A stretch of 64,000 bases of DNA from Ilex aquifolium (taxonomy: Eukaryota; Streptophyta; Magnoliopsida; Aquifoliales; Aquifoliaceae). The stretch spans positions 19,999,089 through 20,063,088 of the forward strand of contig OX637405.1 in the NCBI GenBank assembly GCA_951799425.1, read 5' to 3'. Positions 11,995 through 20,700 of this stretch are shown one piece after another. Both the position numbers and the translations under genes were made by a program. The notes beneath the pieces are model-generated. The model was not told the origin of the DNA, did not search any database, and saw only the letters and a program-made list of their open reading frames with translations. Every line of letters starts with the position of its first letter. Positions within the stretch are counted from its first letter, which is position 1.

Positions 11995-12080
11995 TGAACA
12001 GTGCACGTGAACAGTGCGCACGAAACAGTGCGCGTGAACAGTGATTTCAACGAACTTTTTTTTTCCCGATGAACAGTGTT
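11995..12080. repeat. Short tandem GAACAGTG repeats near the primer site
   Basis: Five copies of a core AACAGTG, four with CACG/CGCG flanks, recur at a spacing of about 12-13 bp, with one more copy after a T-run. They lie 30-130 bases inside the 5' LTR of the minus-strand element, where retroelement leaders carry packaging or dimerisation signals. Function is inferred from position only. Confidence 0.65.
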
Positions 12081-12107
12081 GCTGAGAGTTTTGTGATTTG
12101 TACGAAT

Positions 12108-12127
12108 CGAACCTGGCTCTGATACCA
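12108..12127 (-). other. Primer-binding site of the nested element, initiator tRNA-Met
   Basis: On the minus strand this reads TGGTATCAGAGCCAGGTTCG, a near-complete complement of the 3' end of plant initiator tRNA-Met (one T missing). It starts three bases inside the LTR. It fixes the orientation of the element. Confidence 0.92.
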
Positions 12128-12130
12128 AAT

Positions 12131-12478
12131 TGATATAGATCGTACTAGCTCTAATACCAAATTGATGTAGATCGTAATAGAAAAGAATTAGGGATGAGAT
12201 GGGAAGAAGAAGAGGATGAGAACAGAGAGAGAATTTGAGGAAGAAGCAATATCAATATTCAATATCAATAATAATCAAGTCTAGTCTAAAACAAATACCA
12301 TATTCCCTATATATATAGGGAGAGCACAAATCCTAAAAGAACTCTAAAAGAAATAAATAATGACAAATAAACCCTCACAAGTTAAAAGAAATTACTTAAA
12401 AGATAAATATTAAAAGTATCTAAATAACTATCATAATTAATCTATAATATCTATCCAATTCTTACACGATTCTCATCA
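12131..12478 (-). repeat. 5' LTR (minus orientation) of the nested element
   Basis: 348 bp, TGATATAG...CTCATCA on the plus strand. The end that joins the primer site repeats the phrase AGCTCTAATACCAAATTGAT, which is itself a copy of primer-site sequence. The LTR seems to have once taken in a second primer-site copy, and both LTRs carry it. Confidence 0.9.
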
Positions 12479-12483
12479 CTCAC

Positions 12484-13237
12484 CTTTTGAAAAATTATGT
12501 GATAAGACACCTGACTATTTCTCCTTACGTGTGTTTGGATGTACATGTTTTGTTCTGCTACCTTGTGTTAATCGTACCAAACTCTCGGCTCGCTCAGTCT
12601 TATGTATTTTTCTTGGATACAGTGAGGGACAAAAGGAATTTCGGTGTTATGATCCTAGTACACAAAAACTCTACGTTTCTCGTCATGTTGTCTTTATAGA
12701 ACATTTTTTTTTTTTCTCTCTTCCATTTGGTTCCTTATCTCTATATAAATCTGATCTCCTCGATATTGATCCATTTCCATCTGATGTTTCCCCTAATACA
12801 TGTGTTGCTAATATGACTGTGTCTTATTTGCCCTCTTCCTCCTCTTCTTCTTTGCCTGATGTGCCTGTTACCCGCACCCTATTGTGCATACTTATGTTCG
12901 CAGGACTCCTATTGTCACTTCCACAGATGTTGTGCCTTTATCCGCATCTCCTATCCCCCAATCAAATTCTGGCACCGTGGATCACACTCCTCGCTACTCT
13001 CAACGCCCTCGAAAGTGTCCTGATAGGTATAGTTTTTCCAACTCTTGTTACTCTTCTGATTTTTGTTATTTCCTAACTTCTATACACTCTTTATCTAAAC
13101 CAACCTCTTACAAGGAGGCTGCCCTTGATACTCTTTGGCAACAGGCTATGGATGAGGAGCTTTCTGCTTCACATAAGACTCAAGCTTGGGAGTTGGTCTC
13201 TTTACCTCCTGGTAAACGCACAATTAGTTGTAAGTGA
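12484..13237 (+). pseudogene. Copia integrase C-terminal part and linker to RT
   Basis: Coding resumes with CDKTPDYFSLRVFGCTCFV and FLGYSEGQKEFRCYDP, typical of the copia integrase C-terminal region. A frameshift follows near 12880. The next frame gives the linker and the start of RT (YKEAALDTLWQQAMDEELSA, WELVSLPPGKRTI). A TGA stands where the conserved Trp of KWVYKIK is expected, at about 13237. Confidence 0.85.
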
Positions 13238-13734
13238 GTTTACAAAATCAAAACTCAATCTAATAGTTATTTGGAAAGGTACAAAACTAGATTAGTGGCC
13301 AAGAGATTTGCGCAAGAGTATGGACTTGACTACGATGAGACTTTTGCTCCAATTGCTAAGATGACTACGATTCGCACAGTCATAGTTATGGCAGCTATTC
13401 GTCAGTGGAGCTTCTCTCAGATGAATGTGAAAAATGATTTTCTTCATGGTGATTTATTTGAAGAGATCTATATGATTCCTCCTCCTAGGTTGTCTCATGG
13501 TCCTGGTCAAGTCTGCAAACTTCACAAGGCTTTATATGGCCTTAAACAGGCCCCGAGGGCATGGTTTGCCAAATTTTACTCAGTTATATGTGACTTAGGC
13601 TTCAAAGCTAGTGATCATGATTCTGCTCTCTTCCTACGATCCACGTCTTCATGTTTCATTCTTTTATTACTTTATGTGGATGATATGATTATTACTAGTG
13701 ATGACAATGCTGGAATTCAGTTGTTAAAAACTCA
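13238..13734 (+). pseudogene. Copia reverse transcriptase, 5' part (split by insertion)
   Basis: RVT_2-type reverse transcriptase: ERYKTRLVAK, DYDETFAPIAKMTTIRT, the first catalytic Asp region QMNVKNDFLHGDL, LYGLKQAPRAW and the active-site box LLYVDDMIITSDD. Coding stops after LLKT, where the TIR element is inserted, and continues at 16281 with LQDYFEMKYLGPL. Confidence 0.9.
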
Positions 13735-14029
13735 AGATGTGTTTGTTTACTGTTTTTGTTTCGTGTTTTATGTCTTTGTTTTCAGTTTTTGCCAAAAATG
13801 AAAATAAAAATATGTTTGGATATTGTTTTTGTTTTTGTTTTATATTAGTTGTTTTGGAGACAAAGACAAAAAAATTGGAACAAAAAATTTTTGTTCCGAG
13901 AAACACGCAAAACACAAAACACGCGTTTTCAATTTAAATGAGGTATGACCTTCGAGTTTTGTTAGCCACAAAATCCCACTTCATAAGAATGCGTATAAAT
14001 ATAGAGCATTTTGTCATTTTCTTCCTAAA

Positions 14030-14235
14030 ATATCAATCTCTTGTCTCGGCCTCTCTCTCTTTAGGTAACGACTCTCTCTCCTCATCTCTCTCTCAGCAAG
14101 TCTCTCTTCTCCGAAGCTCTCTCAGCAACTCTCTCTCTTCCACTCACAGATCGACGAAGACGAAGAAAAACCATAGATCGGCAGACGAAAACGACCACGA
14201 AGAAGGCTCACAGACGTGTACGAAGAAGGTAAGTG
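14030..14235 (+). other. Captured CT-rich leader-like segment
   Basis: Repeated CTCTCTCT and a GACGAAGACGAAG stretch end in a splice-donor-like AAG/GTAAGTGG near 14227. Composition and ending resemble a host first exon (5' UTR plus donor). It lies inside the TIR element, far from any visible gene body. Confidence 0.45.
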
Positions 14236-14244
14236 GAAACCCTT

Positions 14245-14392
14245 TAATTGTATAGATATATTTATATATCTACATAGATCTGTATATATATCCATAGATC
14301 TACATAGATCTGTATATATATTCATAGATCTGTACATCACAGACCCTAATTCACATATTTTATGGTTTGTTCACATATTTTATGGTTTGCAC
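14245..14392. repeat. Tandem repeats in the TIR element
   Basis: Imperfect repeats of about 28-32 bp built on CATAGATCTACATAGATCTG TATATA run from 14245 to 14335. They are followed by two copies of TTCACATATTTTATGGTTTG at 14350-14391. Confidence 0.7.
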
Positions 14393-15082
14393 GGATGGAT
14401 TTCGGTATGTAAATGAGGTGAATATGTTTCCTATGTTGCTGGATTGTGTAAGATTAAGTATATATTTTGAGCAGTCGCCCTGGCTTATCTTTGGAATCTA
14501 GAAATAAACAGAGATATAAAAATGAGTTAGAACCTTAGACTTCTTGTAATTAAGATGAACACCTTCTCCAACAAGTTCATAATTTGCAGGCACTAAAGGT
14601 TCTAAAATTGTCCAGTTCAAAGAAAAAAAAATGTTAAAATGGCACATCATCGTGAGCAGAATCGCAAAAAAATTTATTATATAGAAGAGGACTAATCTCA
14701 TTTTACACTTTAAAAGATACTTCAATTTTTAATTTGTATTTTTAAACATTAAAAATTTTAATTTGCATCATCAATATTATGAATTGGCAATAATATGGAC
14801 TTGACTCGGACTACCATTTAGTCTTATGTCATAAATTGAAACATGTGAAGTGTAAGTGTTGGACCACAGGACGACTAGCCCTCATTTGCAACTTGTTGGG
14901 AAACCTTTTGCCCAAATTCAATGTCAATATTTGTTTTAATTAAAAATATTTTTATTCACGATATAAAAAACAAGATTTTTGTTTGAATATGTTAATAAGA
15001 AATATTTTTACCAAAGTGAGAAATTCCACATTGATGGTGGGTTGAAACTGAATAAAAGGTTATAAAACCATTCTTGTGTGAC

Positions 15083-15299
15083 TTAACCATTCCAGTGTAA
15101 GCATGTGTATAGGGAAACAAATGTTGTTGTGGATTTTTTGGCTTCATTGGCTGTTCAAACTGGGTGTTTTACAGACTTTTCAATTACTGGTATATTGCCT
15201 TTGAATGGAAGAGTGCTTTTACAACAAGATCAAGCTCAAATGCCTACTGCTAGGAAGAGGAGTTTGGTGCTCAAAAAAGCAGCAGGTTTTCTAGGTTGA
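15083..15299 (+). pseudogene. LINE-type RNase H-like fragment, copy 1
   Basis: The frame reads HVYRETNVVVDFLASLAVQ, matching the C-terminal motif of the RNase H-like (RVT_3) domain of plant non-LTR elements and their domesticated relatives (usual form VxREANxxADxLA). The frame continues to a TGA near 15299. About 340 bases of untranslated-looking sequence and a poly-A run (15811-15820) follow, as in a retroposed mRNA end. It is a gene fragment without a catalytic core, carried in the TIR element. Confidence 0.6.
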
Positions 15300-15779
15300 A
15301 TTAGCAGCTGGTTAGAGGCATTCATTAGTGGAGTGCTGCCTACAGATGCTTCTTGGCGACTGATCTTCTTGGTTTTGGTTTTTGAAGGAAATCTTCAATG
15401 CATAGCTGGATATTCATCCTCTTTAATTCAAGATGCAGAGGTTTTTTTTTTTGTGTTGGTTTTCATCATTGTGCAGAAGATTTCTTCCCAGTTGTTCTTT
15501 GCTCGAAGATTGGTCTAGGAGTCGATCTGCCTTTTCAAATCTGTCTGTTTCGTTTGGAGCTGGGAGTTGAAGGCAAAGGTATGAAGCTGGGTATTTTTAC
15601 TAGGCTGTTTCTGCAAGGTTGCTTGAAGACATGGTGGGGGTATGCAGGCAGTTTCTAGTTAAATTTAGGGGATCCCAAAATGTAATTAGAAATGGTTTAA
15701 TCCATCTTGAAGGATTAAAGCCATTTCTTTCATACTTTTAGAACAACTTGTTCTTTGATTCTTGTAATTGCCTCAATTT

Positions 15780-15825
15780 TAGAAATAAAATTCTCTCTTT
15801 CATAAATAAAAAAAAAATATAACGT
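15780..15825 (+). other. 3' end with poly-A tract
   Basis: The sequence AAATAAAATTCTC followed by CATAAATAAAAAAAAAA looks like a polyadenylation signal and a reverse-transcribed poly-A tail. It separates the two RNase H-like fragments. Confidence 0.5.
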
Positions 15826-15839
15826 CTATTTGTATTTTA

Positions 15840-16030
15840 TTTAGGTTGTCTGATTTGGGGATTGATTGCAGTAAGGTGCATGTTAAGGCCTTTTGGGTGA
15901 GTTGGATTTCTCATTTAGGTGTTCTTGCAATATCAGTTTGGGCATGTGTATAGGGAGGCAAATTCCATGGCTAATTATTTCGGAAATGTGGCTGTGCAAT
16001 ATTGGTGTTTTGTTGAAGGTCTTTAATTCA
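15840..16030 (+). pseudogene. LINE-type RNase H-like fragment, copy 2
   Basis: The frame contains FGHVYREANSMANYFGNVAV, a second, diverged copy of the motif seen at 15095. Stops appear in the upstream part. AATAAAG and A-rich sequence follow near 16055-16085. Two copies in the same orientation suggest that either a tandem LINE 3' end was captured or two retroposition events hit the carrier. Confidence 0.55.
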
Positions 16031-16277
16031 TGGTTGTAAATCATTTTTCATGAAATAAAGTGTTGATTTGTTTGAAAACAAAAAATGAGATATTATAAAA
16101 CATATTGATGATAAAACTTGAGGTAGTTACCAAACATGTTTTCTGTTTTTATTCTCATAATTTGACAGACAAAAATGACTACCAAACATGTTTTCTGTTT
16201 CAATATTTACCACAAAACAGAGACAATTTTTTTTGTTTTTTGAAGACGCAAAAACAAAAACGTTACCAAACGACCCC

Positions 16278-17082
16278 TCAGTTACAAGATTATTTTGAGA
16301 TGAAATATTTGGGTCCACTTCGATATTTCTTAGGGATTGAGGTTGCCTCCTCTCCCAAGGGTTATCTTCTTTCTCAGTCAAAGTATGCCTCAGATGTTAT
16401 TCAGCGAGCTTCCTTATCAGATAATCGAATAGTTGACACACCCTTAGAGCTCAACGTTCATTATACTTCCTCTGGTGGTTCTCTTCTGCCTGATCCTACC
16501 TTATATCATACTATTGTTGAAAGTTTGGTATATCTTACTGCTACTAGTCCAGATATCGATTATATTGTTCATGTGGTTAGTCAGTTTGTTGTTGTTCCTA
16601 CCACTCTTCACTGGTCTGCCGTTCTTTGGATTCTTCAGTATCTGCGAGGTACGTTACATCAGAGTTTATTATTTTCGTCCTCCTCGTCTCTGGAATTTCG
16701 TGCTTACTCTGATGGGGACTGGACTGGTGACTCTATGGATCTCAAGTCCACCACTAGTTTTTATCTCTTTCTTGGTGATTCTCTTATTTCATGGAAAAGC
16801 AAAAAACAAACTGTTGTTGCTCGATCTTTTACTAAAGTTGAGTATCGTGCTATAGCATCCACCACAGCGGAGATGGTTTGGTTGCATTGGCTGCTTGCTG
16901 ATCTTGGCATTTCCTTGTCTACTCCTACTCCTATGTATTGTGCTAACACTAGTGCTATCCAGATTGCTCACAACTCGGTGTTTCATGAGCGCACCAAACA
17001 TATTGAGATTGATTGTCACTTTGTGCGCCACCATCTTCAGCTGGGCACGATCTCTCTCCACTTCCTTCCTTCTACTATGTAG
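16278..17082 (+). pseudogene. Copia reverse transcriptase 3' part and RNase H
   Basis: This picks up the RT (YFEMKYLGPLRYFLGIEV, LLSQSKYASDVI) and runs without a break into copia RNase H. Visible parts are AYSDGDWTGD (first Asp), SLISWKSKKQTVVARS, VEYRAIASTTAEMVWL (catalytic Glu), CANTSAIQIAHN and HERTKHIEIDCHFVR. The frame ends with a TAG at 17080-17082 just before LADFFTK, so the last residues are cut off. It is the best-kept part of the copia pol. Confidence 0.9.
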
Positions 17083-17170
17083 TTGGCAGATTTCTTCACA
17101 AAATCTCACACTATCGTGCGCTTTCGTTTTTTTCTTGGCAAACTCTTGATGTTTGATGCTATCACACTAT

Positions 17171-17185
17171 GAGTTTGAAGGGAAA
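17171..17185 (+). other. Copia polypurine tract
   Basis: GAGTTTGAAGGGAAA abuts the 3' LTR, the place where plus-strand DNA synthesis is primed. Confidence 0.8.
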
Positions 17186-17369
17186 TGTCAAAGTAATCTA
17201 GTATATTAGCAGTAGGGGTAGATTAGTCATTTATGCTACTATGTTTTGCCCTAATATATAAGACTCTTATTGTGTAGTTTTCCAATTTAATGTTTCTATA
17301 ATACAGACTTGATTATTCTTAATGAATATCTCTTTCTCTTCTTTCCTCTTTCTTTGATAAATATTAACA
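17186..17369 (+). repeat. Copia 3' LTR
   Basis: 184 bp, TGTCAAAG...TTAACA, aligning end to end with 6638-6821. Differences are single bases, for example near the 5' end and in the TATA-like part, where ATATATAAG replaces GTATATAAG. Confidence 0.92.
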
Positions 17370-17899
17370 ACCTAAACAATACACCGACGCAAAATTTTGA
17401 TCCTTGCCAGTATCTTCATTTCACATACAAGCATAAAGTTTTATTCTACAGTAGCCTGAGCAATCCTAAGATATATACTTAATATGTTGAGACATAAAAC
17501 ACTCTGATTTGACTTACACGCCCTAAGATAGTGATAGCAATAAAAAGTCACCTTCTATCTCAAACGTGGCGTGATATTAGGGTCATTTTAAGATATAACT
17601 TGATGTAGAATGAGAATTGCAATGGCCAAACATTGCACATAGACCAGAAAGTTGGCAGTGTAGCCACAATGTGTTCTCTCCCTTAAACCACAAAACGAAA
17701 TCAAGAATCTAATGATGCACTAGCACAACAACCATAGGAAAATGTAATGAGTCCTACTGCAATGAAATGCAACCTTTCAAGCTAAGGAAATAGAAAGAAT
17801 CGATTGAGCTCCTATGCATACTACAGACTGAATTAACTTTTATCCAAAATTAAAATACTTCAAAGCCCTTAAACAGATGATTAGAGTTGAATGACTTAC
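17370..17899 (-). other. Intron 3 start of the DHHC gene
   Basis: From the GT donor at 17899 (minus strand) down to the copia LTR I see no exon. The next expected exon of the family (after GQCIG, starting RNYRFF) is not recognisable here or in 1-6637. Confidence 0.55.
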
Positions 17900-18202
17900 A
17901 ATTCCAATACACTGACCTAACCATGGACAGTGATGATCGAACCTCTCCACACAGTTGTTGCAAATTGAGCAATGAGAAGCACGTGGCGGACGATATAGAC
18001 AACAAGTATCGCAATACTTCACTTTAACTGTGTGGCCATTTACAAACACGTCCTTTGTTCTTGGTAATTTCAAATCACGAGTTGCACTATAGATCCACTC
18101 AGTGGATGCTGTAGGGAATGTTTCATCTAATTCAGGTGGCAGTGAATTTCTCGGCACTATTCCAGGATTTCTTCCAGATGTCAAGAAGAGAAAAGTTAAG
18201 GC
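17900..18202 (-). CDS. DHHC-type protein S-acyltransferase, exon 3 (catalytic exon)
   Basis: This exon of 303 bp (101 codons, phase 0 at both ends) lies between an acceptor (GATGCAG) and a donor (ATT/GTAAG). It encodes the end of the second membrane segment ([14 protein letters not shown]), the linker with PRTKDV, and the whole cysteine-rich domain: [19 protein letters not shown]-x2-C, then [12 protein letters not shown]. All zinc-binding Cys/His and the catalytic Cys of DHHC are present. The family palmitoylates membrane-associated proteins at Golgi, plasma-membrane or vacuolar membranes. The two membrane segments that normally follow the DHHC box are not found in the window, so the gene is either interrupted by a very long intron or truncated. 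Confidence 0.93.
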
Positions 18203-18288
18203 CTGCATCATTATCACCAGGTCAAATTTGATCATCGTTTGCTAGACCCAAGTCCCAAAATCACCCAGAGATATTTCAGTTTACTTAC

Positions 18289-18468
18289 CAAAACTGTGAG
18301 GACAATCCCTAAAATCAGTGCAGCATACCCATATATGGGATCAGTTTTTGGAATCCTCAAAAGCATTTTAATGCAGAATATTATTGCTGGGGCTCCTATC
18401 AGGAATATGGATAAAAGTAGTGATGCCGCATCAGGACCAAAGATCAATCTCCCACCACACAAAAAATT
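18289..18468 (-). CDS. DHHC-type protein S-acyltransferase, exon 2
   Basis: 180 bp, exactly 60 codons, phase 0, acceptor ...GATAG, donor TTG/GTAAG. It starts NFLCGGRLIFGPDAASL, the conserved N-terminal motif of plant PATs (WKGxNxFxxGGRxIFGPD), and then encodes the first membrane segment (LLLSIFLIGAPAIIFCIKML) and most of the second (YGYAALILGIVLTVL). It is joined to exon 3 across an 86-bp intron (18203-18288). Confidence 0.92.
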
Positions 18469-19427
18469 CTATCAGACAGAAATAAGCATCATCAGTGCTG
18501 GTCTAGGAAAATATATGCAATTGCAGTTTCTTTCCCCACCATTTTCACAAGTCCCATATATTAACGGTGGACTCACTTTTAGTAATGTGGGGGACAAATA
18601 CTATGTTTGCCCAACAAATTTTCCAGCACCCTGTTAGTCATATGATATTAACCACAAGTGCAACAAAGCTGTAAAGATTGGTTGCACTATAAATAAAGAG
18701 ATAAATTATCCTTGTCATGCAACAACTGTATTCCACATTTTAAAAGAAAAGCAAGCAACCGCTAAAAAGTCCATTAGCACATCAATCTATTTACCACCTG
18801 ATCAAACAGAAAAGTCAACAATTAGCTTCGTGTAGCAATTATAAAACATCAAGTGTTGAGAAGCAGAAAAGTATGTGGAATAACCACTCAGGGTATATTC
18901 TTCACCACCGAAATGTTCTATTTTTTAAACAAAGACAACAATTGATTTCCAATGAAGCAGTCAACTCCATAACGATTAGTGAGCACTTTTCTAGATCGCA
19001 TGCTCATTGTGGATAAAGAAAAAGAATTAAACAGGTACAAGAAATGCCAATTCTGATTTTGACCAGCAAAGAAATGTAATGCTAATGTATTATTCATTGG
19101 ACATTAAAAAAGCTTTTGCTGTTTATTGACATTATGTTCTTATCTAGAGAACAAGTATGAAAGCAACCACCATGGTTCTGTATTCCTAGAATGAATGAAG
19201 TAAAAGGTACGGATTATGTTCAAACTGAACATAATAAACCTTGCAAGATACATAGCCTATGGGTGATGCTTGAGCTTCTTTCTTTGGCCATTTAAGTTTC
19301 ACAAGGAGGCTTGACAATGATATACTTATGGCACCTGACACTAATAACTCGAGCTGCTGCTGCTATGCGAAGCTGGCTGCAAAGCCCTTACTAGACAGGC
19401 ATAGTGGCATATCATAGTAAATCAGTA
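18469..19427 (-). other. DHHC gene intron 1, proximal part
   Basis: The intron is AT-rich with no ORF, RNA or repeat that I can support. It belongs to the 3,557-bp intron 1 (18469-22025). Confidence 0.6.
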
Positions 19428-20398
19428 ACTTGTCATAAGACAATTTATGGAGGCTAACACTTGCCCAGTACTATAAGTTCAAGGAAGCTGGTGACCTAAT
19501 GACAGAGAGCCAAACACCAAAGGCCCGGTGACTGGCGGCCCTAGCTATAACAATCCTAAGATAGCGAAATTCCGTGTCGGGAAAGTTTCGACCCACATGA
19601 AAGCCATAAAACTTGGGCACTATTTCAGAGAGAGGCTTTGTGAAATAGACATGTCTGTGAAGATGCGGACTATATGCAGTAGATAGAAATATCACATGGA
19701 GCTTCACCTTCCCTAGGATTGACTTTAGGACTCTCCTGCGCAACTTCGGTCGAAGATGAAAAAGGCCTACTTTCGAGGCCCGAGCCATCAATGAGATATT
19801 ACTCTGAAAGGGCTAGAATTCAAACCTTGTGTAACGACCTACAAGCCAAAAGACAATCTCACAGAGACAATTTCTATGGGGTAGGCCTCCTAGATGACAA
19901 CGTATGCATACAAAGGTTTTCTCAGGCCGAAATGAGATTGGTTATTGAGTGAAAAGGCAAAAAAGGAGATTGACTACTAGAACCACCCGTCAATCAAGGA
20001 TGAAAGTCAGCCTTAGTGATCCGATGGAGCTGAGTGAAAGGGTCGTCGCTTAACAGTTTAAAGATAGTCTAGGAACAACAGGCTGATCTCCCCTAAGAGT
20101 CCACATCGATGAAAATGTTTAGCACCTTGACATCAGCTCTTTGCCAACTAGGACTTAACTATGTTCGAGGGGTTGGGTGGCTCTCTCATTCAAGTAGTGC
20201 GTGAGCTAAATTCGGACCATTGTGAGCAAGTTCGATCAATATCTAATGGAAGAGTTAGAACAATGAGACCACCTTTTCGTATTACAAGATGATCAGGAAC
20301 GACACATCTTTAGTGTGCCAATTATTGTACCCATGGTAAGCACTGGGTAGCCAAGTGCAGAGCAAATAGCTCCTAAAAGCCTCTGAGGGGATGAAACG
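19428..20398 (+). pseudogene. Plastid 23S rRNA 3' part, decayed nuclear copy (NUPT)
   Basis: The sequence follows the 3' third of plastid 23S rRNA on the plus strand. Recognisable stretches include CTATAACAATCCTAAGATAGC, GAAATAGACATGTCTGTGAA, GATGCGGACTA, AACAGGCTGATCTCCCC, AGAGTCCACATCGATG and GGTAGCCAAGTGC. Substitutions, mostly transitions, affect perhaps a fifth to a quarter of positions, and a deletion of roughly 100 bases lies near the 3' end (about 20380). It is not a working rRNA gene. It lies in the DHHC intron, antisense to that gene. Open frames across it are accidental. Confidence 0.93.
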
Positions 20399-20421
20399 AC
20401 AATTTTTTTGAGAATTCAAGA

Positions 20422-20523
20422 GAAGGTCATGGGGTGACGATATGTTTATAAGTACGATAGGTTTCAAGTGGAAGTATCGTAATCATGCAGTTAAGGAAGA
20501 TTAATAAATTGGCTAACTTGAAT
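20422..20523 (+). pseudogene. Plastid 4.5S rRNA, decayed nuclear copy
   Basis: It starts GAAGGTCATGGGGTGACGA and runs through TACGATAGGTTTCAAGTGGA to AACTTGAAT, colinear with 4.5S rRNA. The short 23S-4.5S spacer (TTTTTTGAGAATTCAAGA) is kept, as is part of the 4.5S-5S spacer downstream to about 20700 (ATCAATTCGATC, CTCTTTGACAACATGAA). The order shows that one continuous plastid DNA piece was transferred. Confidence 0.9.
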
Positions 20524-20700
20524 CTTGTTTCAAGTTGGTGTAATCAATTCGATCAACCAATCACCATTTGTTTCAATTGTTCCACTCTTCAACAACACGA
20601 AATACTCTATTATATCACTCTTTGACAACATGAACAAATAGAAGCTCTACGCTCCCTCTCTATCTATCTATCCATTCATAAGTTTAGAGACTTGAGAACC

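Larger units (their letters stand above)
9677..12478 (-). mobile_element. Non-autonomous LTR retrotransposon inserted in the copia integrase
   Basis: The element has LTRs of 366 bp (9677-10042) and 348 bp (12131-12478), each TGAT...ATCA on the plus strand. A perfect 5-bp target duplication CTCAC lies at 9672-9676 and 12479-12483. The primer site lies just inside the right LTR on the minus strand, so transcription runs leftward. The 2.1-kb interior lacks protease, RT and integrase. It holds a broken coiled-coil ORF, a second Ser/Pro/Asp-rich ORF and two tandem-repeat blocks. It would have depended on a partner copia element sharing the initiator-Met primer. Confidence 0.92.
13735..16277. mobile_element. 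TIR DNA transposon (PIF/Harbinger-like, tentative) with captured sequences
   Basis: This 2.5-kb insertion interrupts RT between the codons for Thr and Gln-Leu; the duplicated target is TCA or CTCA. The ends are inverted and TTTGTTT-rich: left AGATGTGTTTGTTTACTG, right (read inward) GGGGTCGTTTGGTAAC. Subterminal copies of ACCAAACATGTTTTCTG lie on the right side. No transposase is seen. The interior holds a leader-like CTCTCT segment (14030-14230), AT tandem repeats, two LINE-type RNase H fragments and poly-A tracts, so it looks like a Pack-type carrier. Class assignment rests on TIR and duplication length only. Confidence 0.7.
6638..17369 (+). mobile_element. Copia LTR retrotransposon, nested and defective
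   Basis: Two 184-bp LTRs flank gag, protease, integrase, reverse transcriptase and RNase H in the Ty1/copia order (integrase before RT). It has an initiator tRNA-Met primer site at 6822 and a polypurine tract at 17171-17185. The span is 10.7 kb because two later insertions (9677-12478 and 13735-16277) add about 5.3 kb; without them it would be about 5.4 kb, normal for copia. No clear 5-bp target duplication is seen (CGTGA on the left, ACCTA on the right). Stops and frameshifts break every domain. It lies downstream of exon 3 of the DHHC gene, apparently in an intron and antisense to that gene. Confidence 0.92.

Noticed and set aside
12108-12127. Part of a tRNA gene
   Set aside because: Only the 3' 20 bases of initiator tRNA-Met are present, at the LTR border, so it is a primer-binding site. 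The same holds for the tRNA-Asp matches at 31498, 48293 and 55914.
19471-19952. Protein-coding ORFs of 77-106 codons
   Set aside because: They overlie the decayed plastid 23S rRNA copy, which explains the sequence fully.
19428-20523. Functional rRNA genes
   Set aside because: Too many substitutions in universally conserved 23S positions, a deletion near the 3' end, and location inside a nuclear intron.
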